Shown here: piece by piece, positions 36,065 to 45,705 of the stretch | Layout: each line of letters opens with the position of its first letter | How positions within the stretch are numbered: position 1 is the first letter of the stretch | From: Lysobacteraceae bacterium NML95-0200 | Lineage (GTDB): Bacteria; Pseudomonadota; Gammaproteobacteria; Xanthomonadales; Xanthomonadaceae | DNA: 64,000 bases | Direction of reading: 5' to 3' | Assembly: GCA_002798255.1 (NCBI GenBank) | Contig: NWQQ01000020.1 | Span: 88,477 to 152,476 of the forward strand | The notes under the pieces: generated by a model | Databases searched by the model: none | Told to the model about the DNA's origin: nothing | What the model saw: only the letters and a program-made list of their open reading frames with translations | Program-made: the position numbers and the translations under genes

Positions 36065-38199
36065 GTATCGAAGCGATGGCAGCGCTGGACGAGGGGCTGA
36101 CTGTGGCCGATTTGGCGGGTGAGGCCGAGAGGCAGAAAGAGCGTGCTGTGCGCCAGCAGGTGCAGGCATGGCACAGCGAGCGTGAGGCAGCGCGCGAGTT
36201 CGACAAGGCCGTGCGTGAGCAGATTGCAAAAGACCGCCGCTATGCGCGTGGCGACAGTGGCTTTGAGGTCTCGACCAACATTCTGGGGGCGAACATCGAC
36301 ACGATGGTGTCGTTCATCTACAGCCGTGACCCGGATGTGGACGTGTTGCCCGCGCAACTGGTGGAAGCGCCGAAGGAGCAGCCGCCGCAACCGCCTGGCG
36401 ACTTGCAGCAGGCCGCGTTTGCTGCCGGTTCGCAACTGGCGGCCGAGCAGGCCGAGTATCAGCAAGCCATGGCCGAATACGAGCAGGCGATGGCGCTGTA
36501 TCAGCAACAGCAGGCACAGCGTCGGCAGGTGCGCATCGAGCGGGCGCTGTTTGCGCAAACCATCGAAGTGGTGGTGGGCAAACTCTGGAAGCGTGCCCGG
36601 CTCAAGCGCCAAGCTCGCCGCGCCGTGCGCTCAACGCTGACCACTGGCATTGGCTGGGTGAAGGTGAGCTGGCAGGAACGCACACAGCGTGACCCGGTGG
36701 TGCAGAAGCAGCTCAATGACCTGCAAGACAACCTGCGCTGGATTGCCCGGCAAATCGACGAGTTGGACGACCCGGCCAATGCGGGAGAGCTGGAAGGCCG
36801 CAAGCTGGCCATCGAGCAGCAGATGGCCGGGTTGCGTGAACGTGCTGAGCGCGTGGTGGCACGCGGGCTGGCGATTGATTTTGTCTCATCTGAAAACATG
36901 CAGGTGGCGCCCGGTGTTGCACTGATGGAATACCAGGACGCGCCGTGGGTGGCTGAGCGCATTTTCATGACGCTGCACGATGCGGCCGTGCGCTGGCCGG
37001 ACGTGCCCATCGACAAGCTGCGCCGGGCGACCCGCTGGCAGCGCCGCACACCCAAGCGTGAGCATGCCGCGCCGGAAGGTGACGTTGGCCAGCACGAGGC
37101 CGATCAGTTTGTGGCTGGTGACAGCGTGACCAGCGGGCAGCGCAGCGATAACGATTTCATCTGCGTGTGGGAAAAGTGGTCGCTTGATGACGGTCTGGTG
37201 TACCGCACCGCCGAAGGGCTGGACTTCTGGCTGGACGAGCCAGCGCCGCCGAATGTGATGAGTGGGCGCTTCTATGGGTACTTCGCGTTGGCCTTCCTCG
37301 AAGTCGATGGCGAGCGTGCGCCGGAATCGTTGGTGGCGCGTAGCTGGAAGCTGGCGAACGAGTACAACCGCACGCGCAGCGCGTTGGCGGAGATGCGCCG
37401 CCGCAGCTATCCGGGTGTGCTGTTCGACGAAGGTGAGCTGGCGCCCAGTTATGCCGCCAAGTTGGCGAACAATGCGCGGCAGGAGTTCATCGGCATCAAG
37501 ACGGTATCTGGCCGCACGGTGGGCGAGCTGTTCGCGCCGAAGCCGGTAAGCGGCATTGACCCGGCGATGTACGACACCAGCATGATTCTGGCCGACATCG
37601 ACCGCGTGTGGGGTGTGCAGGAAGCCCTGCGCGGCAGCGTGGAAACGGCCAAGACTGCCACCGAGGCCGAGATTCAACAGGGCGGCTTCCAGAGCCGCAC
37701 CGGCTCGATGCGTGACGCGCTGGAAGAATGGCTGGGCGACATTGCCCGTTACACGGCGCTGACGGCGGTGCAGAAGCTGGACGTGAACGACGTGCGACTG
37801 CTGGCGGGTGCCGATGCCGTCTGGCCGCAGATGGAGGCGCTGGAAGAACTGGATGACCTGGTGGACGTGGACATTCGAGCAGGCTCCAGTGGCAAGCCCA
37901 ACACCCGAGCCGAGCGCGAGGCATGGCAGGCCGGTTTGCCACTGTTGCAGCAGGCCATCATGCAGGTGGGGCAGTTGCGCGGCTCAAGCCCGAGCGAGAT
38001 TGCCGACAAGATTGAGGCACTGGTGGAGGCCACATTCGAGAAGGCAGGCGACCGCGTGGACGTGGGGCGGTTTATCCCGCAGCACGAAGGGCAAAGCATT
38101 CAACAAACCGGAACGCCTGGCGGTGTCGTCGCGCCCGGCATGCCACAACCCGAAGAACCCGCCGGGCAGCCCCCGGTCAACATGGAGATGATGCAGTGA
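36061..38199 (+). CDS. Portal protein
   Basis: The 712-residue protein follows the terminase with a four-base overlap. It has an early segment SGFEVSTNILGANIDTMVSFIYSRDPDVDVLPA, a long coiled-coil insertion rich in Q and A (about 120-160), and a conserved core with ARSWKLANEYNRTRSALAEMRRRSYP. Size and position indicate the dodecameric portal of a short-tailed phage, through which DNA is packaged and ejected. Confidence 0.85.
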   Translation: MSIEAMAALDEGLTVADLAGEAERQKERAVRQQVQAWHSEREAAREFDKAVREQIAKDRRYARGDSGFEVSTNILGANIDTMVSFIYSRDPDVDVLPAQLVEAPKEQPPQPPGDLQQAAFAAGSQLAAEQAEYQQAMAEYEQAMALYQQQQAQRRQVRIERALFAQTIEVVVGKLWKRARLKRQARRAVRSTLTTGIGWVKVSWQERTQRDPVVQKQLNDLQDNLRWIARQIDELDDPANAGELEGRKLAIEQQMAGLRERAERVVARGLAIDFVSSENMQVAPGVALMEYQDAPWVAERIFMTLHDAAVRWPDVPIDKLRRATRWQRRTPKREHAAPEGDVGQHEADQFVAGDSVTSGQRSDNDFICVWEKWSLDDGLVYRTAEGLDFWLDEPAPPNVMSGRFYGYFALAFLEVDGERAPESLVARSWKLANEYNRTRSALAEMRRRSYPGVLFDEGELAPSYAAKLANNARQEFIGIKTVSGRTVGELFAPKPVSGIDPAMYDTSMILADIDRVWGVQEALRGSVETAKTATEAEIQQGGFQSRTGSMRDALEEWLGDIARYTALTAVQKLDVNDVRLLAGADAVWPQMEALEELDDLVDVDIRAGSSGKPNTRAEREAWQAGLPLLQQAIMQVGQLRGSSPSEIADKIEALVEATFEKAGDRVDVGRFIPQHEGQSIQQTGTPGGVVAPGMPQPEEPAGQPPVNMEMMQ

Positions 38200-39209
38200 G
38201 TATTGAAGACGAAACCCTGAACGAACAACAGCAGGCCGAAACTCCGGCAGAGTCTGCGCCGGTGGATGCCGAGGCCGAAGCACTGGCCGCACTGGATGCA
38301 GGTATCGAGGCTGTGACTGAAAAACCGGATGAGGAAACGCCAGTGGAGGCGGTGCCCGCCGAAGCTGCCGCTGAAGAAGCGCCGAAGGCTGAGGCGACCG
38401 AAACCGAAGGCGAGCCGGAAAAGCTGAGCGCCGAGGACGAGGCCACCCAGCTCGGCCTGACCAAGGAAAAGAGCCGGGCGCGCTTTGTCGAGCTGCATGG
38501 CCGGGTGAGCGAGCTGGAAGGGCAGCTGACGGCAGCCACGCAGAAGGCCGAACGCTATGACGAGATGCTGGGGCATATCGAGGCTACGGGTGCCACGCCG
38601 GAGCAATACAGCAGCGTCATGGGCTATCTGCACGCGGTGAACCGTGGCGGCCCTGCCGAGCTGGCGCAGTTGCGTGATGCGCTGGCGAAGGAGCTGGAAT
38701 GGTTGGACGGCAAGATTGGCCGGAGCGGGGATGTGCTGGCCAAGCATGATGACCTGCGCGAAGCGGTTGCCAGTGGCGAGTTGCCGGAAGCGTATGCCCG
38801 CGAGATCGCCCAGCAGCGCAATATGCAGGCGCTGACCCAGCAGCACCAACAGCAAATGACCGAGCGCGAGCGCATGGCCGCCCAGCAGCACCAGGCCGAG
38901 ATGGCGCAGGCGGTGGAATCGCTCAACGTGATGGGCGCACGTCTGGCGCAACAAGACCCGCAATTTGCCGACAAGGTAGAGCAGGCCAAGGCGGATTTCA
39001 TCAAGCGCCGTGACAACATCCCACCTGCACTGTGGGCGCAAGAATTTCTGCTGTCCTATCAGGCCGTGCAACTGGCGCCCGCCAAGCCGCGCGTGGGTGC
39101 GGTGCCGCTGCGTCCGGCAGGCAGTGGCGCGGGCACATTGAACAAAACCGCCAGCAGCCCGGAAGAAGCGTTGGAGATGGGATTGCAAGCCTACGCACGC
39201 GGTCGCTGA
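38196..39209 (+). CDS. Capsid scaffolding-like protein
   Basis: The 337-residue protein starts with GTG overlapping the portal stop. The first 95 residues are extremely acidic and alanine-rich, followed by long coiled coils (SELEGQLTAATQKAERYDEM; QQHQQQMTERERMAAQQHQAEMAQAVESLN). This composition and the position between portal and capsid are typical of scaffolding proteins. No protease motif is seen. Confidence 0.8.
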   Translation: MSIEDETLNEQQQAETPAESAPVDAEAEALAALDAGIEAVTEKPDEETPVEAVPAEAAAEEAPKAEATETEGEPEKLSAEDEATQLGLTKEKSRARFVELHGRVSELEGQLTAATQKAERYDEMLGHIEATGATPEQYSSVMGYLHAVNRGGPAELAQLRDALAKELEWLDGKIGRSGDVLAKHDDLREAVASGELPEAYAREIAQQRNMQALTQQHQQQMTERERMAAQQHQAEMAQAVESLNVMGARLAQQDPQFADKVEQAKADFIKRRDNIPPALWAQEFLLSYQAVQLAPAKPRVGAVPLRPAGSGAGTLNKTASSPEEALEMGLQAYARGR

Positions 39210-39214
39210 CGGGT

Positions 39215-39248
39215 GGGGATTGATTGACGCGCGGGCTGTGTGATAGTG
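39215..39248 (+). promoter_or_regulatory. Late promoter-like element 2 (major capsid gene)
   Basis: GGGGATTGATTG (39215-39226), 16 bases, then ATAGTG (39243-39248), in the gap between scaffold and capsid genes. About 125 bases of untranslated leader with several short stems follow. Confidence 0.75.
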
Positions 39249-39375
39249 GCAACTGGCTGCATGTCACGCAGCCCCGCTACAGATGTGAGCCGGGTTCATC
39301 GCCGGTAGCGTGTAAGAGGATTCACGCCCCTCGGAGCGGATGGAAAACACCCCATTCTTTTCTGAGGAAACGGCT

Positions 39376-40431
39376 ATGCCTTTTACTACGCAACAACTTG
39401 AAACGGGCGCGAATTATCAGCTCGATTATTTCCTGAAAAACGAGCCCATCGACCAGGTGAACCATGCCTTGCCGCTGTATTCGGCGCTGATGCAGCGCAA
39501 GAAGGACACCGTCGGCGGCAACCAATACGAAGTCGAGCAAATCCGCATCGGCAACAGCTCCAGCTACCAGAACTATTTCGGCGATGAGCAGGTGACCTAT
39601 GGCAAGAAGGACACTGTGCGTCAGGCCAAGTTCCCCTGGGCAAACTTCCACGACGGCTTTGGCGTGGACGAGGATACGCTGGCGGCCAACGGCATCACCC
39701 TGACTGACAACAACGCGGATGCGGTGCCGAGCGCCGATGAAAAGGTGCGCCTGACCGACCTGATGAAGGAAAATTTTGAAACCCTGAAGCTGGGCATCCA
39801 GAATGCCTTTGCCCGCGAGCTGTACCAAGACGGAACGCAGGATGCCGACGCGGTGGCCGGGCTTGCCGCAATGATTTCGCTGACCCCGAACACGGGCACG
39901 TATGGCGGCATCAATGCGGCCACAGCGGCGTACTGGCGCAACCATGCCAGCACCAACATCGCCACCGGAACCGTGGGCACGCTGACGAAAGAAATGGAAG
40001 CCATCTGGCGTGCCTGTGGCCTGCGCGGCGGCCAGTACCCTACCCACATTTTTTGTGGCTCCAAGTTCTTCGATGCCTACAAGGCGGATGCCAATGCCAT
40101 CAATGCGCGCCAGATTGTGGTGCCGCAGCGTGGTGGCATCACCCAAGATGCGTCCACCACTGGCCTGTATTTCAACGGTGTCGAGGTGGTATGGGATCCG
40201 ACGCTTGACCTGCTGGATGAGGAAGCGGGCACCAGCGGTGGCGAACGCGCCAAGCGTGCGTACTTCCTGAACCTGAACACCATCAAGCTCAAGCCGCTGA
40301 AGGGGCACTGGATGGTGCGTCGCAAGCCGCCGCGTGTGTACGATCGCTATGTCCATTATTGGGCAATGACCAGCAAGTACCGTTTCACCTGCAACAAGCG
40401 CAACGCCAATGCGGTGTTGAGCATCGCCTAA
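39376..40431 (+). CDS. Major capsid protein (N4-gp56-like family)
   Basis: The 351-residue protein has the order expected of a HK97-fold capsid subunit: a flexible N-terminal arm, an E-loop region QYEVEQIRIGNSSSYQNYFGDEQVTYGKKDTVRQAKFPWANFHDGFGVDED, the spine helix with LMKENFETLKLGIQNAFARELYQD, and a P-domain. The start at 39376 follows GAGGAAA; an upstream ATG at 39340 is also in frame. Own late promoter and position after the scaffold agree with a highly expressed capsid gene. Confidence 0.85.
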   Translation: MPFTTQQLETGANYQLDYFLKNEPIDQVNHALPLYSALMQRKKDTVGGNQYEVEQIRIGNSSSYQNYFGDEQVTYGKKDTVRQAKFPWANFHDGFGVDEDTLAANGITLTDNNADAVPSADEKVRLTDLMKENFETLKLGIQNAFARELYQDGTQDADAVAGLAAMISLTPNTGTYGGINAATAAYWRNHASTNIATGTVGTLTKEMEAIWRACGLRGGQYPTHIFCGSKFFDAYKADANAINARQIVVPQRGGITQDASTTGLYFNGVEVVWDPTLDLLDEEAGTSGGERAKRAYFLNLNTIKLKPLKGHWMVRRKPPRVYDRYVHYWAMTSKYRFTCNKRNANAVLSIA

Positions 40432-40445
40432 GGAGGGACGGACGC

Positions 40446-40811
40446 ATGAAACTGACCGAAGTAACTGCACTGGTGCACAAGGACGCAGTCCTGGCCATTC
40501 CTGTGGTGGTGTGGGCGCATGAGTTGCCCGCGCTGCGCAACGAGCATGGCGAGGACAGGGTTGAGGTTTTGGGTGAGCGTGAAGTGGATGCGCCCGAGGA
40601 CTTCAACCCCGGTAATGAGTGGCTGCGTTTGCAGCGCAAGTACGACCGCCGCGAGCTGGGCGCGCTGCACCGCGTCTATCCGATGGGTGCGGCGCAAATT
40701 GCGCAGCTGGCCGGTGTTGCGCCGCAGTCCGCAACGGATGAGCCGCAGGCGGTGATTCGTGACGGAGTGGGCAAGGCGCCGAAGAAAGCGAAAGCCGAGC
40801 CTGCGGCCTAA
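40446..40811 (+). CDS. Small structural protein after the capsid gene
   Basis: The 121-residue protein reads MKLTEVTALVHKDAVLAIPVVVWAHELPALRNEHGEDRVEVLGEREVDAP and has a lysine/alanine-rich tail. It may be a head-completion or decoration protein, going by position 14 bp after the capsid gene and before a terminator. No family recognised. Confidence 0.6.
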   Translation: MKLTEVTALVHKDAVLAIPVVVWAHELPALRNEHGEDRVEVLGEREVDAPEDFNPGNEWLRLQRKYDRRELGALHRVYPMGAAQIAQLAGVAPQSATDEPQAVIRDGVGKAPKKAKAEPAA

Positions 40812-40823
40812 GGTTGAGCAGCA

Positions 40824-40854
40824 CAAAGGCCGGGTCGCACCGGCCTTTGTTTTT
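40824..40854 (+). terminator. Intrinsic terminator after the capsid unit
   Basis: A ten-base perfect stem CAAAGGCCGG/CCGGCCTTTG with a six-base loop is followed by five T. It ends the short capsid transcript started at late promoter 2 and limits read-through into the tail genes. Confidence 0.9.
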
Positions 40855-40865
40855 GGAGCATTGAG

Positions 40866-42005
40866 ATGGCGCGGAATTTGTTACTGCATCCGGAGCTTTG
40901 GGAGCAGGAGAGTCAATGGAATAGCGAAAGAAAGCAGTGGAATTTAAATCAGGAGATAGGCGAGGGTACATATAGCAATGATTATCTTTATCTAAAATCA
41001 GATGTGCCCATGATGCCAGGTGATTATGTTGCAGGCACATTTTATGTGAATGAGACGAGTACACCTGAGACAGTCGAAAAAGGGCGTGGAGAGCTTCGCT
41101 TCGGTGCGTCTGGAGAAAGCATTCATGCCTACGAGGATGCGCCTTCCAAATTCAGTATCTTGCTGAGTGGAGATGGTGAGTTCTTTATAAGTTTCACTGG
41201 CACGACTTACCAATATTCATATGATGGGTACCATACGGGGGGCGGGAGTGGGTGGATTGTCCCTGCTGATGAGGAGGCTTGTCAGCCAGTAAATTTCAAC
41301 TGTCAGTGTGAAGACGCTAACCCGTCGCGCACCTTGGCCGAGCTGCGTCAAGAGCTGCTGATGCGGTTGGGCTATGCCGCAGTAGCAAGCAATCCGCCGC
41401 CGGGTATGCCTGCGCTATTGGACAGTTTTTTGCAGGGGGCGCAACGGTTTTTGTATCGAACCTATCCTGTGCTGCGCACAGAGCGCTTTTACACTTGGGA
41501 TATGCAGGCGGGCTCGCGGTTTTATGACTTGAGCGACAGCCGCGATGAGTGTCCTCGCAAACTGGATGCCCGGATGGTTTCTTGGGTGGGCGTGTCTGAG
41601 TGCAACGAACAGTGGCGCTCGCTGGCCTGTGGTATCCCGCCAGAGAGCTATGGACGGCACGACAAGCAGGGTGCACCGGATCGCTACGAGATTCGCCAAT
41701 GCATCGAGGTGTGGCCTGCGCCAGATGAGAGGCCGTGGAAGCTGCGCATCAAAGGTGACTTTGGACTTGAGCCGTTTGTGGCCGATAGCGACCGCTGCAC
41801 AATTGATGACGAGGCGGTGTTGCTACATACCCTGGCGCGTGCCAAGGCGCATTACGGCCACCCGGATGCAGCCAATTATGAGCGCGATGCGTTGACCTAT
41901 ATCAAGCATCTGACCGCAGGCGCCCATCACACGCGGCGCTATGTGCCGGGTACACGGGTGGCTGTGCCCGATGGCTGGCCGGGCTTTATGTGGGAGGGGC
42001 TGTAA
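40866..42005 (+). CDS. Head-tail connector (tail tubular A-like) with an extra N-terminal domain
   Basis: The 379-residue protein is a fusion. Residues about 1-145 look like a beta-sandwich carbohydrate-binding-type domain (ARNLLLHPELWEQESQWN at the start, aromatic-rich strands) and the DNA there is markedly AT-rich. Residues about 150-379 resemble the gp4/gp11-type adaptor of podoviruses: RTLAELRQELLMRLGYAAV, LLDSFLQGAQRFLYRTYPVLRTERFYTWDM and a C-terminal LARAKAHYG helix. It joins portal and tail. Confidence 0.7.
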   Translation: MARNLLLHPELWEQESQWNSERKQWNLNQEIGEGTYSNDYLYLKSDVPMMPGDYVAGTFYVNETSTPETVEKGRGELRFGASGESIHAYEDAPSKFSILLSGDGEFFISFTGTTYQYSYDGYHTGGGSGWIVPADEEACQPVNFNCQCEDANPSRTLAELRQELLMRLGYAAVASNPPPGMPALLDSFLQGAQRFLYRTYPVLRTERFYTWDMQAGSRFYDLSDSRDECPRKLDARMVSWVGVSECNEQWRSLACGIPPESYGRHDKQGAPDRYEIRQCIEVWPAPDERPWKLRIKGDFGLEPFVADSDRCTIDDEAVLLHTLARAKAHYGHPDAANYERDALTYIKHLTAGAHHTRRYVPGTRVAVPDGWPGFMWEGL

Positions 42006-42787
42006 TGGTGGCGGTGGCGCTGACTTCCGGGCGTATTGGTATCAACCGGATGCGTGTCAAAGGGGGGGCGAACCCGGAGAGCCTGTATGACGCGGTGAAC
42101 TGTTATGTGACGGCCAGTGGCTCGGTACGCCCGCGCCCCGGCACGGTGACGGATGCAACCTTGCCTCCCGGCACCATTGGTTTGATGACCTACCGGGGCA
42201 AGCTGCATGTGTTCAGTGATCAGCATATGGACAATCTGCCGCTTGGCTACAGCATGTCGGTGCTGACGCAGCCTAATAAAGAGGCAAAGCTGAAGCGACT
42301 GCATTTTGCCGAGCCGTTCCTGGGGTTCCCGTATGTGGTGGCCGAATGGGATGACGGCGTGATTGCCCATTACTGGCTGGAGGGTGAAGGTGGCGAGTTG
42401 GAGTATTGGCAACCGAGCAAGGTTTACAGGCTGGGGCAGGTGGTGCACCCGACCACACCGACAGGCTACGTGTATCGCGCAACTCGTCTTGGAGAACCTG
42501 GGAGGGTGTGGGCGCCCGGTATGGATGTGCAGCAGGGCGATGTGGTGGAGCCGACCGCGGCGAATGGCTACAAGTACGAGGCGGTCGAGGTTTATGGCAA
42601 TCCTGCACGCACTGGCAGCCAGGAGCCTGCATGGGCAACGGATACGGATGCAGTGACCATTGAGGAAGCGGATGCCGCTGCTGCCAGCACTAGCAATCAC
42701 AGTTCACCCGCTACCGGCGTGCCGCCCCGCTATGCAGGAGGTGGTGGCGGCAATCGTGAACAATCCCCTCCGGTGAGCATCGCATGA
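42005..42787 (+). CDS. Tail/DNA-stabilisation protein, N-terminal component
   Basis: The 260-residue protein begins MVAVALTSGRIGINRMRVKGGANPESLYDAVNCYVTASGSVRPRPGT, like P22 gp10/T7 gp12-type nozzle proteins whose opening segment threads the product. It contains one YWQPSKVYRLGQVVHP repeat unit. It ends where the next gene (605 residues) starts with a similar WQPGHLYPPGAVV unit, so the two may represent one ancestral nozzle protein split into two. Confidence 0.6.
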   Translation: MVAVALTSGRIGINRMRVKGGANPESLYDAVNCYVTASGSVRPRPGTVTDATLPPGTIGLMTYRGKLHVFSDQHMDNLPLGYSMSVLTQPNKEAKLKRLHFAEPFLGFPYVVAEWDDGVIAHYWLEGEGGELEYWQPSKVYRLGQVVHPTTPTGYVYRATRLGEPGRVWAPGMDVQQGDVVEPTAANGYKYEAVEVYGNPARTGSQEPAWATDTDAVTIEEADAAAASTSNHSSPATGVPPRYAGGGGGNREQSPPVSIA

Positions 42788-44601
42788 GCATTCCAGTTTG
42801 GCAGCCAGGGCATTTGTATCCGCCGGGAGCGGTCGTTTTGCCGCGCACGCGGTCGGCAGCAGCGCAGACAGGCATAGCTAATCCGCAGTTTGATGATGAT
42901 CTGGAGGGGTGGGCGGTCACGCGCTCGGAAATGCAGATTTCCACGCAGTCCGCATTCCTTGGCAGCAAGGCGGTAATGTTGGGTGGCGGCCGAAATATCA
43001 GCGGCGGAATTGAAGCAACGGCCTATGCGCCATGCGAGCCAGGCGCCAGCATTACGGCAACGTGCTGGATCAATCAGGGCGCCTCCAGCAAAAATCATGC
43101 AGGTGGCTCGGTATCCCTTCGCTTTTATGATGCGAACAACAGCCAGATTCGGGAGTTCCAGGGCAATCAAATCAAATCCGGCAATGGGTTTGCACGCTCA
43201 AGTGTGACGGCATCCGCGCCTGCGGGGACAAAGTCGGTGCGCATTGGCGCGAATCTATGGCGCACGGGCAGTGGGCAGCCAGTGTGGGTGGACGCCTTCA
43301 GTTGGAATCTGGCAGCGCCCCAACCCATGGAAGGACTGATGTATCGTGCGGTACAGCCAAAAACAGGGCGTAGCGCCACCACAGAGCCTGCATGGCCACT
43401 CCAGCTTGGGCAACAGGTGACTGATAACGAAGTCATCTGGGAAGCAGTGCGGATTTCCCGGATTGTCTGGAAGGCTATCCCGCTGCTGGTATCAGGTGAC
43501 ACCGAGCCTGTCTGGCCAACCGATATAGGTGCATCGGTGGCGGACAATACCATTTCATGGGTGGCAACCTCACGGCAGGTGACTGACCCGAAGTGTCCAA
43601 AATCCAAAACGGTAGTGATTGCCGCAAGCAAAGTATTTGCCGCTGATGGCGACATCATCCCGTTTAGTGCTACAGCTAATCCGCTGGACTGGTCCAGCCC
43701 GGACAATGCCGGTTTTCTGCCTTCAGGCTTGCAGCTCTATGGCGCAAACCCGATTGAGGCGATGGGGCTGTATCGCGGCAATCTGGTGGCGATGAATGTG
43801 CAGGGCAGCCAGGTGTGGCAGGTGGATGAAGACCCGGCGTTGATGGCGTTACTGGATGCCTTCCCGATCGGCAGCCAGCATCACAAGGCGATTGCGCCGG
43901 TGAGTAATGACCTGTTCGTGTTGACGCAATTAGGCGTGCGCACGCTGGGCGTGGCCGCAGGCGCGACCAATTTGCAGGCAGGTGACGTAGGCCAACCGAT
44001 TGACCCGATGGTTCAGGCGGAGCTTGATGCGGCGCTGGCCGACGGCGCGGAGCCGTTTGGCCTGTATAACCCCAATGCCGGGCAGTATTGGCTGGGGTTC
44101 AAGGGGGGTACGGCCAGCAAGGGGCACTTCTTTGTGTACACAATGAACCGCATGGGGCAGGCCGGCGCCTGGACGCGCTACGAGTTTCCGTGGCGTGTGG
44201 ATGACTGGTGCATCAAAGGTGAGCATCTGTATCTGCGCCATGGCGACACGGTAAGCCGCCTGGACATGAGCCGGGAGAGTGATGCCGGTACGCCGTTCGA
44301 ATGGTTCATCCAGTGGCCGTGGTTGGACTTCGGCCAGATGGGTGTCACCAAGATGATGCAGGGCTTTGACATCATCGGCACCGGGCAGGCGCGCATTGAG
44401 TTTGGCTATGACCAGACCAACGGCGGGCGGTGGACGCCAGCATGGGAGTTGATTGCTGATTCGGTGCCGGGACAATTGCTGCCAATGCCGCTGGCCGCGC
44501 CGTCCATTGCCGTGCGCCTGACCTATCAGGGAAACGATGTGGAGCGCACCGGCTGGGAGGCATTGAACCTGCACTTTTCCCATTTCCGAGTGACAAGCTG
44601 A
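42784..44601 (+). CDS. Tail nozzle / tubular B-like protein with carbohydrate-binding-type insert
   Basis: The 605-residue protein opens with SIPVWQPGHLYPPGAVV, then holds an inserted domain (about 32-165: NPQFDDDLEGWAVTRSEMQISTQS and strand-rich repeats) of CBM4/9-like look, then further PAWPLQLGQQVTDNEVIWEAV units. From about residue 270 it is a beta-propeller-like nozzle (KTVVIAASKVFAADGDIIPFSATANPLDWSSPDNAGF; DLFVLTQLGVRTLGVAAGA). It would form the tail tip opening through which DNA passes. Confidence 0.7.
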   Translation: MSIPVWQPGHLYPPGAVVLPRTRSAAAQTGIANPQFDDDLEGWAVTRSEMQISTQSAFLGSKAVMLGGGRNISGGIEATAYAPCEPGASITATCWINQGASSKNHAGGSVSLRFYDANNSQIREFQGNQIKSGNGFARSSVTASAPAGTKSVRIGANLWRTGSGQPVWVDAFSWNLAAPQPMEGLMYRAVQPKTGRSATTEPAWPLQLGQQVTDNEVIWEAVRISRIVWKAIPLLVSGDTEPVWPTDIGASVADNTISWVATSRQVTDPKCPKSKTVVIAASKVFAADGDIIPFSATANPLDWSSPDNAGFLPSGLQLYGANPIEAMGLYRGNLVAMNVQGSQVWQVDEDPALMALLDAFPIGSQHHKAIAPVSNDLFVLTQLGVRTLGVAAGATNLQAGDVGQPIDPMVQAELDAALADGAEPFGLYNPNAGQYWLGFKGGTASKGHFFVYTMNRMGQAGAWTRYEFPWRVDDWCIKGEHLYLRHGDTVSRLDMSRESDAGTPFEWFIQWPWLDFGQMGVTKMMQGFDIIGTGQARIEFGYDQTNGGRWTPAWELIADSVPGQLLPMPLAAPSIAVRLTYQGNDVERTGWEALNLHFSHFRVTS

Positions 44602-45083
44602 TGACCCGTTGCCCTGCCCATGTTGTGCCGCTGCGACCACAGGATGTGTTCTACCTGTGCGAGCGCATGCGCGAGGATGAGTGCGAGCAGTTGCAGGCGT
44701 TCTATGACATCGAGCCTGACCGGCTGCCGCTGTTTTTTCTGAACAAGACCGGGCCGTGCTACACGCTGGTGGACAGTGCTGGCTTGCCGTTGGTATGCGG
44801 TGGCTGGGAGTCGGTCGGCGAAGGCGTGATGCAATCATGGATGGTGGGCAGCGATACAGCGTGGCGCACGCATTGGCGCAGCATCACCAAGGCCAGCCGC
44901 TGGCTGATGGATGCGTTACTGGCTGCGGGGGTGCGGCGCTTGCAGACCACGGCATTGGCAAGCCGCACGATGGCCTGCCAGTGGTATGAGCGCGGGCTGG
45001 GGATGCAACCTGAAGGTATCTGGCGGCAGTTTGGCCGCCAAGGGCAGGACGTGGCGTGCTATAGCCGCGTGCAAGGAGACTGA
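44601..45083 (+). CDS. T7 gp13-like (DUF2833/GNAT-fold) virion protein
   Basis: The 160-residue protein has the GNAT-like fold pattern of the DUF2833 family, which includes T7 gp13: DVFYLCERMREDECEQLQAF, LPLVCGGWESVGEGVMQSWMV, and LASRTMACQWYERGLGMQPEGIWRQFG. It is probably a structural or assembly factor for internal virion proteins; acetyltransferase activity is doubtful. Its ATG overlaps the preceding stop. Confidence 0.75.
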   Translation: MTRCPAHVVPLRPQDVFYLCERMREDECEQLQAFYDIEPDRLPLFFLNKTGPCYTLVDSAGLPLVCGGWESVGEGVMQSWMVGSDTAWRTHWRSITKASRWLMDALLAAGVRRLQTTALASRTMACQWYERGLGMQPEGIWRQFGRQGQDVACYSRVQGD

Positions 45084-45084
45084 T

Positions 45085-45705
45085 ATGGGCACGAGCCGCA
45101 ACAATGCTGCACGGCAGGCGGAAGAAAATGAGCGCCGCCGCCAAGCGCAAATCAACCAGACCACGGCGAGTATCAACCAGATATTTGATTCGCCGGAGCG
45201 GCAGAAGCAGATTGCCGATTTTGGCGGCGCGATGCGCGACTTCTATCTGCAAGACCTGAACCGGCAGAAAGCCAGTGCTGACCGTGACCTGACCTTTGCG
45301 CTGGCGCGCTCTGGCTTGACGGGCGGCAGTCGGCAAGTGGATGCCACCCGCAGCTTGGGCGAGGATTACCAGCGCGGGGTACTGGATGCCGAGCGCCGCA
45401 CGCAGGGTGCAATCGCTGACCTGCGCGGGCGCGATGAGCAGGCGCGCTTGAGTCTGACCAGTTTGGCGCAGTCGGGGCTGTCGGCTACCAATGCCGCCAC
45501 GCAGGCGGCCAGTGCCATGCGTGCATCGCTGGATGGTGCGCAGTCTGCTGCGCAGTTGCAGGGACTGGGCGACTTGTTTGGCGGCGTGGCCGACATCCGG
45601 CGGCGAAGCGAAGAAGCGCGGGAGCGCAGACGTGCGGACAGTAACTACACGCAGCGCTATGGGCCGTCGCAGTGGATTTTCAGTGGATTCTCGGGAGGCC
45701 GGTAA
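45085..45705 (+). CDS. Internal virion protein candidate 1
   Basis: The 206-residue protein is hydrophilic and helical: MGTSRNNAARQAEENERRRQAQINQTT, then FALARSGLTGGSRQVDATRSLGEDYQRGVLDAERRTQGAI, the pattern of T7 gp14-like internal core/ejection proteins. AAGGAG precedes the ATG at 45085. It is one base before the next gene in TAATG overlap. Confidence 0.65.
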   Translation: MGTSRNNAARQAEENERRRQAQINQTTASINQIFDSPERQKQIADFGGAMRDFYLQDLNRQKASADRDLTFALARSGLTGGSRQVDATRSLGEDYQRGVLDAERRTQGAIADLRGRDEQARLSLTSLAQSGLSATNAATQAASAMRASLDGAQSAAQLQGLGDLFGGVADIRRRSEEARERRRADSNYTQRYGPSQWIFSGFSGGR

